A stretch of 64,000 bases of DNA from Prunus persica. Its lineage: Eukaryota; Streptophyta; Magnoliopsida; Rosales; Rosaceae. The stretch covers positions 17,807,542-17,871,541 of the forward strand of contig NC_034014.1 in the NCBI RefSeq assembly GCF_000346465.2. Reading direction: 5' to 3'. The notes under the pieces were generated by a model. It searched no databases, was not told the DNA's origin, and saw only the letters and a program-made list of their open reading frames with translations. This document shows positions 33,193 to 45,692 of the stretch, piece by piece; the stretch's first letter is position 1, and each line of letters starts with the position of its first letter. The position numbers and the translations under genes are program-made.

Positions 33193-35507
33193 ATGGAACA
33201 ATTTTTTAAGAGAAAATCATCATTTTCATCGGTTAGTTCGGGGAATGTGGGTAGTTCAAGAACTTCAAGTTCAAGACAAAGAGGGTTAGATAAGGTTTTC
33301 TGGCTAATCTTTAGGCAGACCTCGGACTAAGAAACCGTATGATTGATTATGATACTAATATTAGAGATGAGGTCCGAAGAGCATATCTACAAAAAGGACA
33401 TTTTCAACCAAGAGGTCATGCCTTCCCATAAACTAATCAAGAATTAATCAATGCTTCATTCCCTAATGGTTTGATGAATTTGATTGACTAGAGTATGGTG
33501 TATCTAAAGATGCTGCATTTTGTCTTTATTGCTATCTCTTTAAATCCAATTTTGAACAAGTGGGTAGTGAAGCCTTCACTAGAGTAGGATTTAAGAATTG
33601 GAAAAAAAGGGAGAGAAAGAATGAAGGTGCATATTGGACAGGTTGACAGTTTTCATAATAAAGCTAGAGAAGCTGCTACAAATTTGATGAATCAAAATAC
33701 ACATATTGAAATGGCTGTGAGCAAACACTCCAAACAAGCTCGTATGGCTTATCCAGCATGCTCAATTGCATCAATCAAATGCATTAAGTTTTTGTTGCGA
33801 CAATATCTTTCTTTTTGTGGCAATGATGAAAGTATCACTTCAAGCAATAGGGAAAATTACTTGGAGCTATTGCAATTCCTTTCAGACAATTATGAGAAAG
33901 TTAAAGAAGTTGTGTTGGAAAATGCTCTGGGGAATCTCAAGTTAGTAGCTCCTTGCATTCAAAAAGATATTGTCAATTCATGTGCCCTTGAAACACTTGA
34001 AGTTATCATGAGTGGTTTAAATGATAGATTCTTTTCTATATTGGTGGATGAAGTACGTGATGTTTCAGTAAAAGAGCAAATGGCTCCAGTGTTGCATTAT
34101 GTGGACGACAAAGGGCATGTAATTGAAAGATTTTTGGGGGACCAACATGTTATCGACACCATTTCAAGTTCACTAAAGGATGCCATTGACACATTCTTTT
34201 CTACCAATAGTTTGAGCCTTTCCAAGTTACAGGGACAAGGTTGTGATGGGGCTAAGCAATATGAGAGGTGAGTTGGATGACCTTAAAACATAGATTTTGA
34301 GAGAACAACCTTGTGCATATTATATTTATTGCTTTGATCATCAACTTCAACTAGCAGTTGTTGCCATGACAAAGAAAAATATTGACATTGCCTTTTTTTC
34401 ACGACGGCTAATAATGTGGTCAACCATGTTAGAGCATCTTGTAAGCGGGCGTGAAGCACTTAGAGTGCAACTCTAAGAAGAGCTTGTGATAGCTTTTGAA
34501 AATGATTGTTCTATAACTGGGCGAGATTTGCATCAAGAAACAAGTCTTAAACGTGCCAGTGACATACGATGGAACTCACATTATGGTACCTTGATTAGCA
34601 TGATTTCTATATTTTTATCCGTGATTCATGTGCTTCAAATGATTATTGATGATAATCTCAATGATAGTGACGGTGAAGAAAATAAGTTAATGAGAGAAAT
34701 GCTTACTTTTGAGTTTGTGTTTTACCTATTCTTGATGAAAGCAATATTGGGACTCACAAATGATGTGTCACAAGCATTACAAAAAAAAGATCAAGAAATT
34801 GTGAATGCAATGGCTTTAGTGAAATCATGCAAGGAAAAGCTATATTGGATAAGGAATAATGGGTTGATGAGGTATCTTCCGTTTGTAACAAACATCATAT
34901 TGTTATTCCTAACATGGATGAGGAATTCGTACTTCCACCATGCCCTAACATGGATGTGGATCTTTTTATTTATGTCATTAATGAGCAAATTACGAGGTTA
35001 GATAATCGTTTTAATGAGGTAAATACTGAGTTGCTTGTTTGTTTAGCATGTTTCAAGTCCGAATGATTTATTTGTAGCTTTTGATAAACAAAAGTTACTT
35101 CGCCTAGCTCAATTTTATCATCAAGACTTTTTGGAAAGGGATTTTTTGGCACTTGAAGATCAACTTGAGCTTTATATTCATCATGTGCGTTTGAGTAGTG
35201 ATTTCTCTCAATTACAAGGGATTGGTGGCCTTATGAAACAAATGATGGAGACAGGATGCATCGATCATTCAATTATGTGGATTTGCTTATTACGTTGGCT
35301 TTAGTTTTACCGGTTGCAACTGCTTTAGTCGAGAGGGCATTTTCCGTCATGAATATTATAAAAGGTCCACTTCGGAACAAAATGGGGGATCAATAATTGA
35401 GTAATAGCTTGCTTGTTTACATTGAGAGGGATCTTTTTGCTTATATTGAAAATGAAGCTATAATGCTTCGTTTTCAAAATATAAAACCACGTCGTGGACA
35501 ATTGTAG
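33193..35507 (+). pseudogene. hAT transposase (zf-MYM/TTF-type, DUF4371) pseudogene
   Basis: ATG 33193 starts MEQFFKRKSS. The next parts (IRDEVRRAYLQKGHFQPRGH, then NWKKKGRERMKVHIGQVDS) need two or three frame changes. A clear open piece, 33621-34271, holds the DUF4371 region with FFSILVDEVRDVSVKEQ. Another, 34486-35001, carries SLKRASDIRWNSHYGTLISM. The end has the hAT dimerisation motif VERAFSVMNIIKGPLRNKM and stops at 35507. Stops and shifts interrupt it in several places, so it is inactive. The end 'cctggatctgtcattg' at 35615-35630, inverted 'caatgacagatccagg', looks like this family's own right terminus. Confidence 0.88.
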
Positions 35508-35630
35508 CTTGTAATGATGTTTTTGACATGAATTATGAATGAAAGTACTATTGTTTCATTTCGATGTTTTTTTTTGTGTGGAACTTTTACACTATGATCC
35601 TATGAGGTAAGATTCCTGGATCTGTCATTG

Positions 35631-35892
35631 GGAGTAGGTTTCAAACCCAAAACCTCCAACTTAGCATGACAAGACCAAAACACTACTATGTCAAACTAAG
35701 TTGTGATATTGGTCGATCGAAAATATATTTAACGGCTTATAAGCCCAAAAATATATATATAAAAATCGGGTTATAACTTATAACTCATATCAGACCAAAA
35801 AAAAAAAAAAAAAAACTCATAACTCATAACCCTAATTATTATTATTCTTCTTCATCATCAAACCCCACCGCGGTTTCTTCTTCTTCTTCTTC

Positions 35893-35949
<57 letters not shown>

Positions 35950-38640
35950 GTACAAATAGCAACCTAAAAATTAAGCAACTATATGCACATTTTAACTCAC
36001 AAGTGCACAAGATCAGATAAATAGTATAGATAGCAAATACGAGATCATGCCCATGAGGATGGGATTAATATGTGTTTAAAATTAATTTCCCAGAACTACT
36101 AACTAAATGGCACAAACTAAGAATGCAAAAGTGAAATAAAATCCTAAAACACTTATTACAAAACCCTAAGATTTCTAATCAAAGTTAAGGTGCAATACAC
36201 AAAGGCACTCTGTGTAGACAAGGTGTTCAAAAGGATGATTTTAAGATGATTTTGAAAACTGAAAATTTCGAAACAAAATATTAAGAACAGCGCTTGATTA
36301 AACATAGAATTGGATTGAGGTCAAAACAATGAGAAAACCAGTTAGGGATTCGATGTTCACCGCTAATCTTCTTCCTTAAGCAAATGACATGCACAATGCT
36401 ACAAAACAGATTTTAGATGCTCATGTTTGTCAACCTAAAGGCATGATATCTCCTCTTTAAATTATTTATTTTCCTAAGCAACAAGTTAGGCATGGGTATC
36501 TACGCTAACTCTTTTCATTCTTAAAGTGTTTAGCATGGTATTTACTAAGTTGCACTTTAAGAACGCATAACACAATGGAAATCGACAAACACACAACTCC
36601 TAGAACATAGTATCTATTCTAGTTATTCATGATGATTATTTTCAAGAACTTATAACTAGTTCTTTTATTACTCTCTCACAGGCACAAGACTCGGTCATCT
36701 AATTTACCTATGTAACAAACTCAATACACAACATGCATATGGTGATCAAGCATAACATAACGTATGTAAAGAGTAAAATATAATATGAAATTAATCAATT
36801 AAGCATCACAAAAGTAGTTTATGGCAAAGGCATATCAAAATCCTTAAAGAAACATGATTAGGGCTTCAATTGAGCCTTAACAAAAGTACTTACTACCATA
36901 ATTTAAATAGACAGCAAGAACATACAAAACAAAAAATAAAAAGAGGAAGAAGATAGCTCTTTGATGATGTGTTGGACAGCCAGAGTTATTGGATGACACC
37001 TTGACATTCCACCTTACTTCCTAAGCCTTTCAAACCTTGGAACCTTGAAGGATGCAGGAGAATGCGATGGTGTGGCTGCCCTCTTCTTCTCCTTTTTCTT
37101 TTTTCTATTTTTACTACTCAAAAATCAGCTCCCCTCTCGAACAGCAGTCGCCCTTCCTTTTCTTTTCTTTTTTTTTTCTCAAAAAAGGTTTTGCTCATTG
37201 TATTCTCCACATTTTTGCAACCCTACATATTTTTTTATTCAGACATATAAACCCTGGGAAATAGGAATATTCCTCATTGGCCCAATTGATGTGATTTGGG
37301 CCTCAAAACTTGGACTTCATAAAAGATTGCAGATTCCCACGCAGCCCGAACTACTTGAACTTGGACTTCATGACAGGACCCGACCCAAATTCACTTTGGA
37401 ATCTGAGCCGAACCCTATGCGTGTTCGACACCTAGCAGGTGCCGATCACACTTGATGAAATTGCCCTTCTAACTAAAATTTTAAAAAATTCCATAGGGTT
37501 TGACTTCTGCCGAAAATTCAGCAATGTCTCCCCTGTAAATTGCTCGTTCCCAAACCTTTTCACCTGTATAACAAGCAATTTAAATATCCACAACCGTTCA
37601 GCATGCACAATAACAGAATTCATTTAACCAATCCTCAAATCTTTATGGCCTTAGGCCTCTTTAAATCAAATAAATCGTTCTGCCAACTGAAACTGATCCT
37701 AACTTTTGGAACAACATGAATACGTTAACATATTTTAAAATAACTTAACTAAACAGCTTTTCAATCACTTGGTCTCGCGGCTGCACCTATTAACTCTAGG
37801 TTGCCTACGTACCCTTAACTAGGGATCAAGCCACACGTAGTTCTTTCTCTTTGTTTTATTGACAAGTTATGTATTCAACTTTTATGTTTACCACCTGTAT
37901 TGCAAAATCAAATATGAAAAGAAATTAAAAAGGAAAATAAAATAATGAGAGGAGAATAACTTTTAAATTGGAAAAGAAACACAAGGAGAACAAAACGGTA
38001 TATAAAATCAAATAACGACATGGTAAAATAAAACTTCACTTAAGAAAATAATCGTGAATTATACAAAATTCTTAAAACTTAGAACACTCTTAATCATTGT
38101 CCCTTAAGTAGGAAAACATATATTAAAACCTTCACCCATAAATACCAAGATAAAATCCTCAATTTCTAGTTTAAAACATCTCAAAACTTAAAAACTCTCC
38201 ATCTAGGCGTACCCCCATTCGTAATCCGTCAATTTTAGTAATGTACCGTCAATTCCATGAATTTCTATTTATTTTTCACATTATACCGTCAATTCCTTGT
38301 GTCTCATAATGTGACACATTCTTGTAGGCCTCGGTAACACAAAATCAACCCAAACCGCACTCCTCACAGAACTCGGGGGACATGTAGTCAGCCCAAGAAC
38401 GCACATCCTCACTCCACATGGTTCAAGCGTCCCCGAAACTCGTGGGGCATTGTCATAAAATGCAAACTATTTCAAAGGCAACTAGGGGGCCACTCCCGTG
38501 GTGGGTTTGAAAACCATATTCCAAAACTTATCATAAAGTTTTCCAAAATCAGTTCTCAACTACATTTAAAATATGTACCACATTCTGTTAAGAACTAGTG
38601 TCCATGATTCATTATTTTGAAGCCACAGAGTAAGTATATA
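35631..38640. other. Repeat-derived non-coding span
   Basis: It holds a TTC/CT microsatellite (35876-35944) and AT-rich DNA without a supported gene. The phrase 'ttgcagattcccacgcag' at 37328 recurs as 'ttgcagatttccgcgcag' at 40408. The open frames near 37045-37455 are low-complexity. Confidence 0.5.
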
Positions 38641-38644
38641 TATA

Positions 38645-38826
38645 CAGTCCTGATCTCTTGGACTACAGGGTCCAAGAGATTTATGGTCACTCACTGTTGG
38701 ATGTAAATTCAACGGTTCACTCACTCTTGCACTCCTTTTAAAAAACTTTTTTGAACCATTGGATTAATATCCAACGGTGGGTGACCACAATCTTTTGGAC
38801 TCCTGTGGTCCAAGAGATCGGCACTG
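38645..38826. mobile_element. Palindromic MITE, copy 1
   Basis: A 182-bp element with ends 'cagtcctgatctcttgga' and (inverted) 'cagtgccgatctcttgga', flanked by TA within TA-rich DNA. Each arm also contains its own small hairpin (ctcttggac...gtccaagag). The whole can fold as one long imperfect hairpin. Two more copies lie at 46071 and 60676. Confidence 0.85.
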
Positions 38827-38829
38827 TAT

Positions 38830-40395
38830 ATATATATATATATATATTTTCAACATATAATAAGATATTTAATTAACATCTCGTCCACACCAAAATTCAG
38901 TTAATAAGCAGTTCCCAATTTTACCCATCCAAACATAGTATAATACCCTTACAAAGTAAAAGTGGTTACCTAATAAATCATAAATATTTGAATAATCCAA
39001 TATCACCCAATCATATACTTTAATAATACTCATCATAATAATAACTAAATAAATGACAAGATAATCTTCAAATATCATAATAACACCCAAGAATATCATA
39101 AAACACTATAACATAAACTCATAATCCAAACATAGTCAAAATAGTCCACAAACTGTCAAACCTCGTTTACATGGTCGTCTAGCACTTCCCGAGGGCGAAA
39201 CTACCTCAGAAGACCTACAGTCAACTGAGGGTCAAACTTTCTAAATTGGATCAACGGGGCACGCGGGGCCCACGACCTCCGATTTCTAATTCGGATCGCT
39301 CTCTATCGCATGGTCAGACGGTTACCGTTTTCCTAAACTTTGAATTGTTGAATCGGAGTATACGGGACTCTGATTCTCGATCCGCGAATTCTTACACGAT
39401 CGTAAAGGTGCCTAAATTAACATATTTGAAAATGAAGTTGATCCAACGGTCCGAACATATCGAACCTGGATAACGCCTAATATACGATATCCGATCGACA
39501 GTCAAATGGTAACCAAATTGAAATCCGAGCATACCATCGTGCTCGGGACTACGCGGGATCATTCTAGGATAAAAATTCAATCTTGACACCCGGCCAACAC
39601 GTTGTCACTGTCAGTGGTGTCTAGAGCAATTTTTCGGCGATCGGAAAACTCCAAATTGTCGGCCAATAATCATACTTACATATCAAGCACATCAATGGGA
39701 GTAACTTTATACCTTGGCTCGAAGATCAATTCCACCGTTAAAGTCCTCAAACAAACGATTTTTTCTCTTGAAAAACCTAGAAAATTCTTAGTTTGAATTC
39801 GTCAATTCTACTTGAAATTGGGTCGGGTCTTCGAGGGAAATTACAAAGGGAAGGTAGAGGAGTGTTTTGGGTGGGATTGCATGGCTTTGGGTGGCCGGAG
39901 TTGGTTGGAAAACTCGTCGGATTTCTTGTTTCGAAACAGCTCATTTTGGGCTTGATTTTGGCTCGGTTTTGGGCCGAATTTCTGGTTTAATTGCCTGGAA
40001 TCAAGGCTAGATATAGGTATGTATGGAAATAGGAGAGAGAGATGAAGAGTTTGCACATGAAAATAGGAGAGAGATATAGGTATGAAGTTGGGTGCTCCAA
40101 GAGGACGCGAGAGAGAAGAAGAAATCTGGATTTTTTAAAAACTGAACTTCAAAAAATTTACGATTGTACCACTAGACTTCTTTTGATCGTAACTTATTCG
40201 TTATAACTTCGATTTGAGCCCACTACGTGTCTACGGACTCATCTCGACGTGCTCTATGCAACAGTACTTATAATCCCCAAATTCCTTCCCAAACAAAAAG
40301 TCAACTTTTAAACCATTAAAATATTCTCGGGGTAAAAATGTATTTTATGTGAATAAATTAATAATTAAATATTAATTTAGGCTTGGGTTATTACA
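38830..40395 (-). repeat. LTR-like sequence ending in 'gggttattaca'
   Basis: Read on the minus strand, the right edge starts TGTAATAACCCAAGCC, the usual opening of a plant Ty3/gypsy-type LTR, as in the better-defined element at 41255-44152. The other edge could not be placed, so extent and target duplication are unknown. Confidence 0.4.
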
Positions 40396-40755
40396 CTTAA
40401 AAAAGGATTGCAGATTTCCGCGCAGTCCGAACTACCTGTACTAAAACCACCATAACTTCCTCTAGAAAAATGATATTCATGAACCGTAAAATTTCCCAGA
40501 AAATAGACATCCATAGCTTTCCAAACATATATGGTTCAGCTTCTGGTTCTTAGTGAGTCAATACAGTATAATCCATGAACTTGACTGATCTGCACAGGCG
40601 TTTCAAACTCAACTTTCTATTTTTAGCTTATTTTCCACCATTTGCTTGTGATTACCTAAAAAAGTAATAAAAGAATGTAAAACCTATATAAAAGAGTAAA
40701 ATAATGGTGTAAACATGGAGAAATATCATAGATAAATGTCGAATTTATGAGCACA

Positions 40756-40758
<3 letters not shown>

Positions 40759-40791
<33 letters not shown>
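40759..40791. repeat. CT microsatellite
   Basis: About 16 CT units inside the end region of the 8.5-kb hAT-type element. Confidence 0.95.
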
Positions 40792-40796
<5 letters not shown>

Positions 40797-43404
40797 GCTA
40801 CATAAATAATAGATCTCAATCGGTTGCGGTAGGCAACGGAATTGGTATCTGAGTACTATAACCGATACCATCACTGGTTGGTCCGTTGTCTAACCGCAAT
40901 TACATTGACTTTTTGGCTAACCACAGTTTGTCGACAGAAAAAATTGGTTGGTAACTGGCGGTTTGCAGTGCAACTGCACAGCCCTAGCTCCTTCCCTTAC
41001 TCTTTATTTTATTTATTTTAGTTTCATTTTTTTCATTAGCAAGGGCAGATGCACGTTGGAAAGAGAGGGTCGCACGACCCCTTGGAATGTTGGAAATATC
41101 GATGAAGGCTTCATGAGTGACACTTTGGACAGCAGCGAAGCAACCCCTTGTGTGCACACAAGGTGTTCGATGAAAGTCCCCTGCGGGGCTTGACTTGCAC
41201 TGCATGCGCGAGTCTAATATTTTTTTTAAAAGCCTAAACGATGTCGTTTGATCCTATCACGGCCCGATTCAAAAATAAGGAATTTTCCCGAATCATGGTG
41301 TGAGTCATACCGTAGTCATAATAATAAAATCCTACAACCATGATATGATGAGAAAAAGAGCCACAAATAATACAAATTTACTTAACAACACAAAATTAGA
41401 GTTGCAGTTGCTCGTAGTTAAATACACACTAAGATCTTTATCAAACGGTTGACTACTTACAAACATTGATTACACAAATCAACAACAAAAGCCTAGCAGC
41501 TTAGTTGAAACCCGCTTCCTCAAACTTCGCCTTAAATTTTGCACAATCTATTAGGGTATAAGCATTCTAATGTCCAGTAGAATACCGTCAAACCCCTCAA
41601 GGTTAGCTATTACAATTAATCAAAGTATCATGCATCAAACAACACAAGATACATAATATATGCAACCAGACCAGATAAGTAAATTTGCATATACGGTGAT
41701 GCCATAAACTCACTCCCTTCTAATCCCACTAATTCATACCTTAAGGCAACAAGCATGTTTGTCCCGTACATGCGTTTTACCACTGTGGCTCCGAATACCC
41801 TAAACCTAGCCCATCTGTTCCTTAACCCATTTTTCTTTTGTTTACGAATTTCTCAACTTTCACTTTTCATTAGAGGCTCTGCTCTCATCATCTCAATATA
41901 TTCAAGCCTTATTCCCGTCACTTGAATATATTCCACATTTTTACTCATATATATCTAAGGCATTCTCCCACCCCTTAGATTTACCTTAAACGACACACAC
42001 ACCCCAAATACTACTGTATTTATGATGCATATGTAATGCAGGGAAAACATCATTTATCTATGCAGAATAATAATACAAATAATAACAATAATATTTCAGG
42101 CTTAATCATATGAATAATAATATTCACTCAACGTCAAAAATAATATCCATGGAGAAACATCAATAATAATATTCACAAACATCAAATAATATTCACCGAG
42201 TAAAGCAACAATAATATAAATATTTATAGTACCATATATAAGCACCAAGATTAAAAGTGACATAGCCGAATCATCGAGAAATCAGAAAACCTTACCTCAC
42301 GTCCGACTAGTTAGATTACCGAATTATCCTTCCAATTCTTCTATTTCCACTCGAGCCTCAATCGAACAATAAGGACAAATAATAATTAGTACTTTTGCTT
42401 AACATAATTTTTGGTCAAATAGTTACAGGTCTCGGATGGTATTGAAACCAATGTTAACGGACTTAAAAGGAAAAACCAAGCTGGGGAGGATGACAAACGA
42501 CACCAACATTGCACCACATGTGTTGAACACACATATGACAACTGCATGATACTATTCATCGTCTTCCTCGAAAGACCATTTTTTCCCCTGTTTTCCATTT
42601 TATTTTTGGCATAACTAACAATAGTAAAACTTTGCAAGACTATACTTAAATTGAAGCTTGTAACCTTAGCTTTCTATACATATAAAGATTTGTGAAAATG
42701 GAGCTCAGGTTAGTGAGAAATTCGAACCCAAAGACAGACCCAAAAAATCTGAATTTTCGTTTTCCAGCTTCCTCTATTTTGGCAATTTTGAAAACCTAAC
42801 TTCACTTCAATATTTGATCCCCCAAAACTTAACCAAAATCAGTGAAATCAAAAAGGTTTTGTACTTTGCTATTCCTAGTTTCCAAAACATCAAAACCTTT
42901 CAAAAATTACTTCACAGATCAAAGGAACACAAGAGCCAAAGTAAGGTCCATGAACTGAAATTTCTAGAAAAATACTAAGTTTCAGAATTTTCTCAAAAGT
43001 CTCTTTCAACACATCTCAAATACCATCCTTAAGGCTCGAAATCATACTCCAACATCATATCCTTGGCCAAAGCTTCCTAAAAACAAGATTTGGATCTAAA
43101 GTTTGAACAACCAAACCCAAACATTTATTAGCACACCCAAAATCTGAAAATCTTGATTTCAAAATTCTTCTTTTGATTTTCTTATGCCTTAAAAGGTTCA
43201 TAAATCATTCTCCAACTCAAATACAACTACAAATCTACTCAAACAATTAATTATACAAAAACTCAAGAATTGAAAATGAACTTAGAACAAGAATCCCACC
43301 TTTCATCCTTCCAATTGCTTTAACACTTAACCATTTTCTTTTCTACCTATCACATTTCTTTCTTAATTCTCTCATGGATGTAATAGTAATAACCTCCATC
43401 TTTT

Positions 43405-43422
43405 TCTTCTTCTTCTTCTTCT

Positions 43423-43457
<35 letters not shown>
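43405..43457. repeat. TTC/CT microsatellite
   Basis: TTC units turning into CT units, inside the LTR-like insertion. Confidence 0.95.
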
Positions 43458-43459
<2 letters not shown>

Positions 43460-43523
43460 CAACAACTCACCTTCCTTAGCTGTAGAAAAAATTCAGCCTC
43501 ATTAAGGAAGATACCTTAGCCTT

Positions 43524-43622
43524 GGTGAGTCATAACTTTAGGTTAGGTGACTCACTACTTTAGACTAGATGACTCACCACTTTAGACTAGATGACTCACC
43601 ACTTTAAACTAGGTGACTCATC
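43524..43622. repeat. Tandem repeat of about 24 bp, four copies
   Basis: The unit resembles 'actttagactagatgactca', repeated four times with few changes, just before the assembly gap. Confidence 0.9.
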
Positions 43623-43719
43623 CTTTCATAATGGTGGACTTGAAAGCTTGAGGCAAGGGGGAAGAATGGGAGGGTGGGCTGATGCCCTCCAAGTGACGGC
43701 TCTCCACCGGCATGGACGT

Positions 43720-43819
43720 NNNNNNNNNNNNNNNNNNNNNNNNNNNNNNNNNNNNNNNNNNNNNNNNNNNNNNNNNNNNNNNNNNNNNNNNNNNNNNNNN
43801 NNNNNNNNNNNNNNNNNNN
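43720..43819. other. Assembly gap (100 N)
   Basis: Exactly 100 N bases, the usual placeholder for a gap of unknown size. It lies inside repeats, which explains the failed assembly. Confidence 1.
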
Positions 43820-45692
43820 GGGGGCTATAAGGGGATTTTGGGAATTTTGCACTTAGGGGTATTTTGGTCATTTTAGCCCAAAACCCAAAAACAATTTCCT
43901 ATGTGTTTGTTAAGTCGACTACTATCATACCACCTAAGAATCATAATGGTCTCACCTCAATTTCTTAAATATCCTTTGAAAAATTCACAAAATGTTATAT
44001 AAGGACATTTTTATCCAACTTGAATTACACACTTAATCCAATAGTCTCAATCAAAAATCACTTGATAAAATACCCATAATCATTCTTCATTATAATATTA
44101 TTTTTCACTGAAATACGAAAGTCCACTTTTTTTTTTTTTTCGGGGTATTACAGATCCAAGGCTATTCAATTTCTTTTAATTGACCTAGCCTGAAAAGTAT
44201 GTCGTTTTGGGCCAAGTTTTAAGAAAATAAAAATATCATCCCTCCCCGTCCCTGTACCTGACTTCAGTAAAACCCCTTTTCATTCCCAAATCAATATCTC
44301 ACCTTTCCAAACCCTAAGAGCCCCAAACCTCCCAACCTTCACCACAACCTCTTCGTTGGCAGCTACCACCACCACCTTGTGCCGCCACTCACAGCCTAAT
44401 GTTTCAACAAGTGAGCAAAATTGATATTTATAAATAATGATAATATTAGTTGATTGATTTTTTTTTTTTAAATTTTATGAAATGAAATCTATAGGTATGA
44501 TAATATTGATTGGTTGAGTTTATAATTGATTGATAATCATATTATTGATAATGTTTTGTTTTGATTGGTATGATAATATTGACATTTTCATAGTTATATG
44601 ATAATTTGGATAAAAAATCATTGATAGATTGCATTAATTGATGTGTAGAATTATGGAACGATTCTTTAAAAGAAAATTATTTGTGGATAGTCCTTCTCTG
44701 TCTAGCTAATTTAGGTAGTTCAAGTGCAAGACCGATTTAGATAGATAAGTTATTGGCTAATGTTCAGATAGACCCTGGACTAAGAACTCGAATGACGGAT
44801 TATAGTCCTAATATTCAAATGGACAATTGTAACTTGTATTGTTGGTTTTGTCATGAATTATAAATAGAAATACTATCTTTCTATCTTTTTTAGTGTTATT
44901 TTCTTCATAGATAAATTTTGAAACTTTTACACTATGACCCCTTGGCCCGAAAATCCTAGATCCACCACTGAATGTAGCCCATGTTTCTCAATCTACTCTC
45001 TCCTCGATTACTCATCATCGTCTTCCCCTCTCCTTCTCTCAGACCTCATCTTTTTATTTTTATTTTGGGTAAGGCAGACCACATCTTCTTCCTCTCTCAT
45101 TCACTCAAATACTCTTTCTTTCTTTTTTCTTCTTATTCTTCTTCTCACCTTTTCCTATCTTCTATCTCTTCTCTGTCTCATTCTTCTCTCTCATCTCTCC
45201 TATATCCTCTATATAGTTGTTGTTTTCATTTTTTTAAGGATATGATTTTGGTTCTCCAACACAAGAAATGCAAGAGGAAGATGATATATATTTTGTGTTA
45301 GTTTTGTTAATTTATGAGATAAAAGAATTCAAATTAGATTATTGAATCCAATATTCGATAATCCAAGAATTTGGATGTGAATAAAAAAACTATTCTAACA
45401 TGGATCCAATTCTGAAGGATTCGTCAGATTATTGGATCAGATTGGGTTTATTTATTTTTTTTGAGAATTAAATCAAGTATAAGTTTTTTCCGTTCCATAT
45501 CCGACCCGGTGACAACTCTACCGGCCATAAAAGCTAAAGTATCTCTAGAAGAAACCTACATGATCTCATAGCACCAAAAAAGTTAAAACAAAGGCGTCTG
45601 CGTCTTGTGTGGGACATTTGTTTTTTGTTTTTGGGTCGGAGTGAGGAACATTTGTTTATGTAGAAAAATAAAACCTCCCACAGACAAAAAAG

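Larger units (their letters stand above)
32479..40986. mobile_element. hAT-type element, 8.5 kb, itself carrying insertions
   Basis: The left end 'taggggtgttttcggttc' pairs with the inverted right end 'tagggctgtgcagttg'. The flanks 'gctccctc' (32471-32478) and 'gctccttc' (40987-40994) are an 8-bp target duplication with one mismatch. It encloses a broken hAT transposase gene (33.2-35.5 kb), a palindromic MITE (38.6 kb) and LTR-like material. The ends are of a different type from the transposase gene's own right terminus at 35630, so that gene may be an insertion within it. Confidence 0.7.
41255..44152 (-). mobile_element. Solo LTR or LTR-type insertion, 2.9 kb, with 5-bp target duplication
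   Basis: On the minus strand it begins TGTAATACCCCG and ends GGGCCGTGATA, so the terminal CA has become TA. Flanks are exact: 'gatcc' at 41250-41254 and again at 44153-44157. I see no gag-pol coding, so a solo LTR is likely. It contains a TTC/CT microsatellite, a 22-25-bp tandem repeat and the assembly gap, so its length is uncertain. Confidence 0.75.
41040..44970. mobile_element. Deleted hAT (zf-MYM type) derivative split by an LTR insertion
   Basis: The right end 'cctagatccaccactg' inverted reads 'cagtggtggatctagg', and the left end reads 'caagggcagatgcacg'; both are followed inward by a run like 'gaccccttgg'. At 44653 the start MERFFKRK of the same hAT transposase family as 33193 appears. 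It is soon broken, and at about 44822 it jumps to the family's last codons ('atggacaattgtaac'). It is an internal-deletion derivative. A clear target duplication was not found. Confidence 0.6.
32091..45520. mobile_element. Outermost hAT-like element of a nested cluster
   Basis: The left end 'tagagctgtcaatgg' and inverted right end 'tagagttgtcaccgg' match. The 8-bp flanks 'ccagccat' (32083-32090) and 'ccggccat' (45521-45528) differ by one base. Without the inserted elements its own sequence is only about 1 kb (32091-32478, about 40995-41039, 44971-45520). Everything else between is later insertion. Confidence 0.75.

Noticed and set aside
37045..37455. 136-codon plus-strand frame rich in Phe and Leu
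   Set aside because: T/C-rich low-complexity stretch within transposon-derived DNA; no domain.
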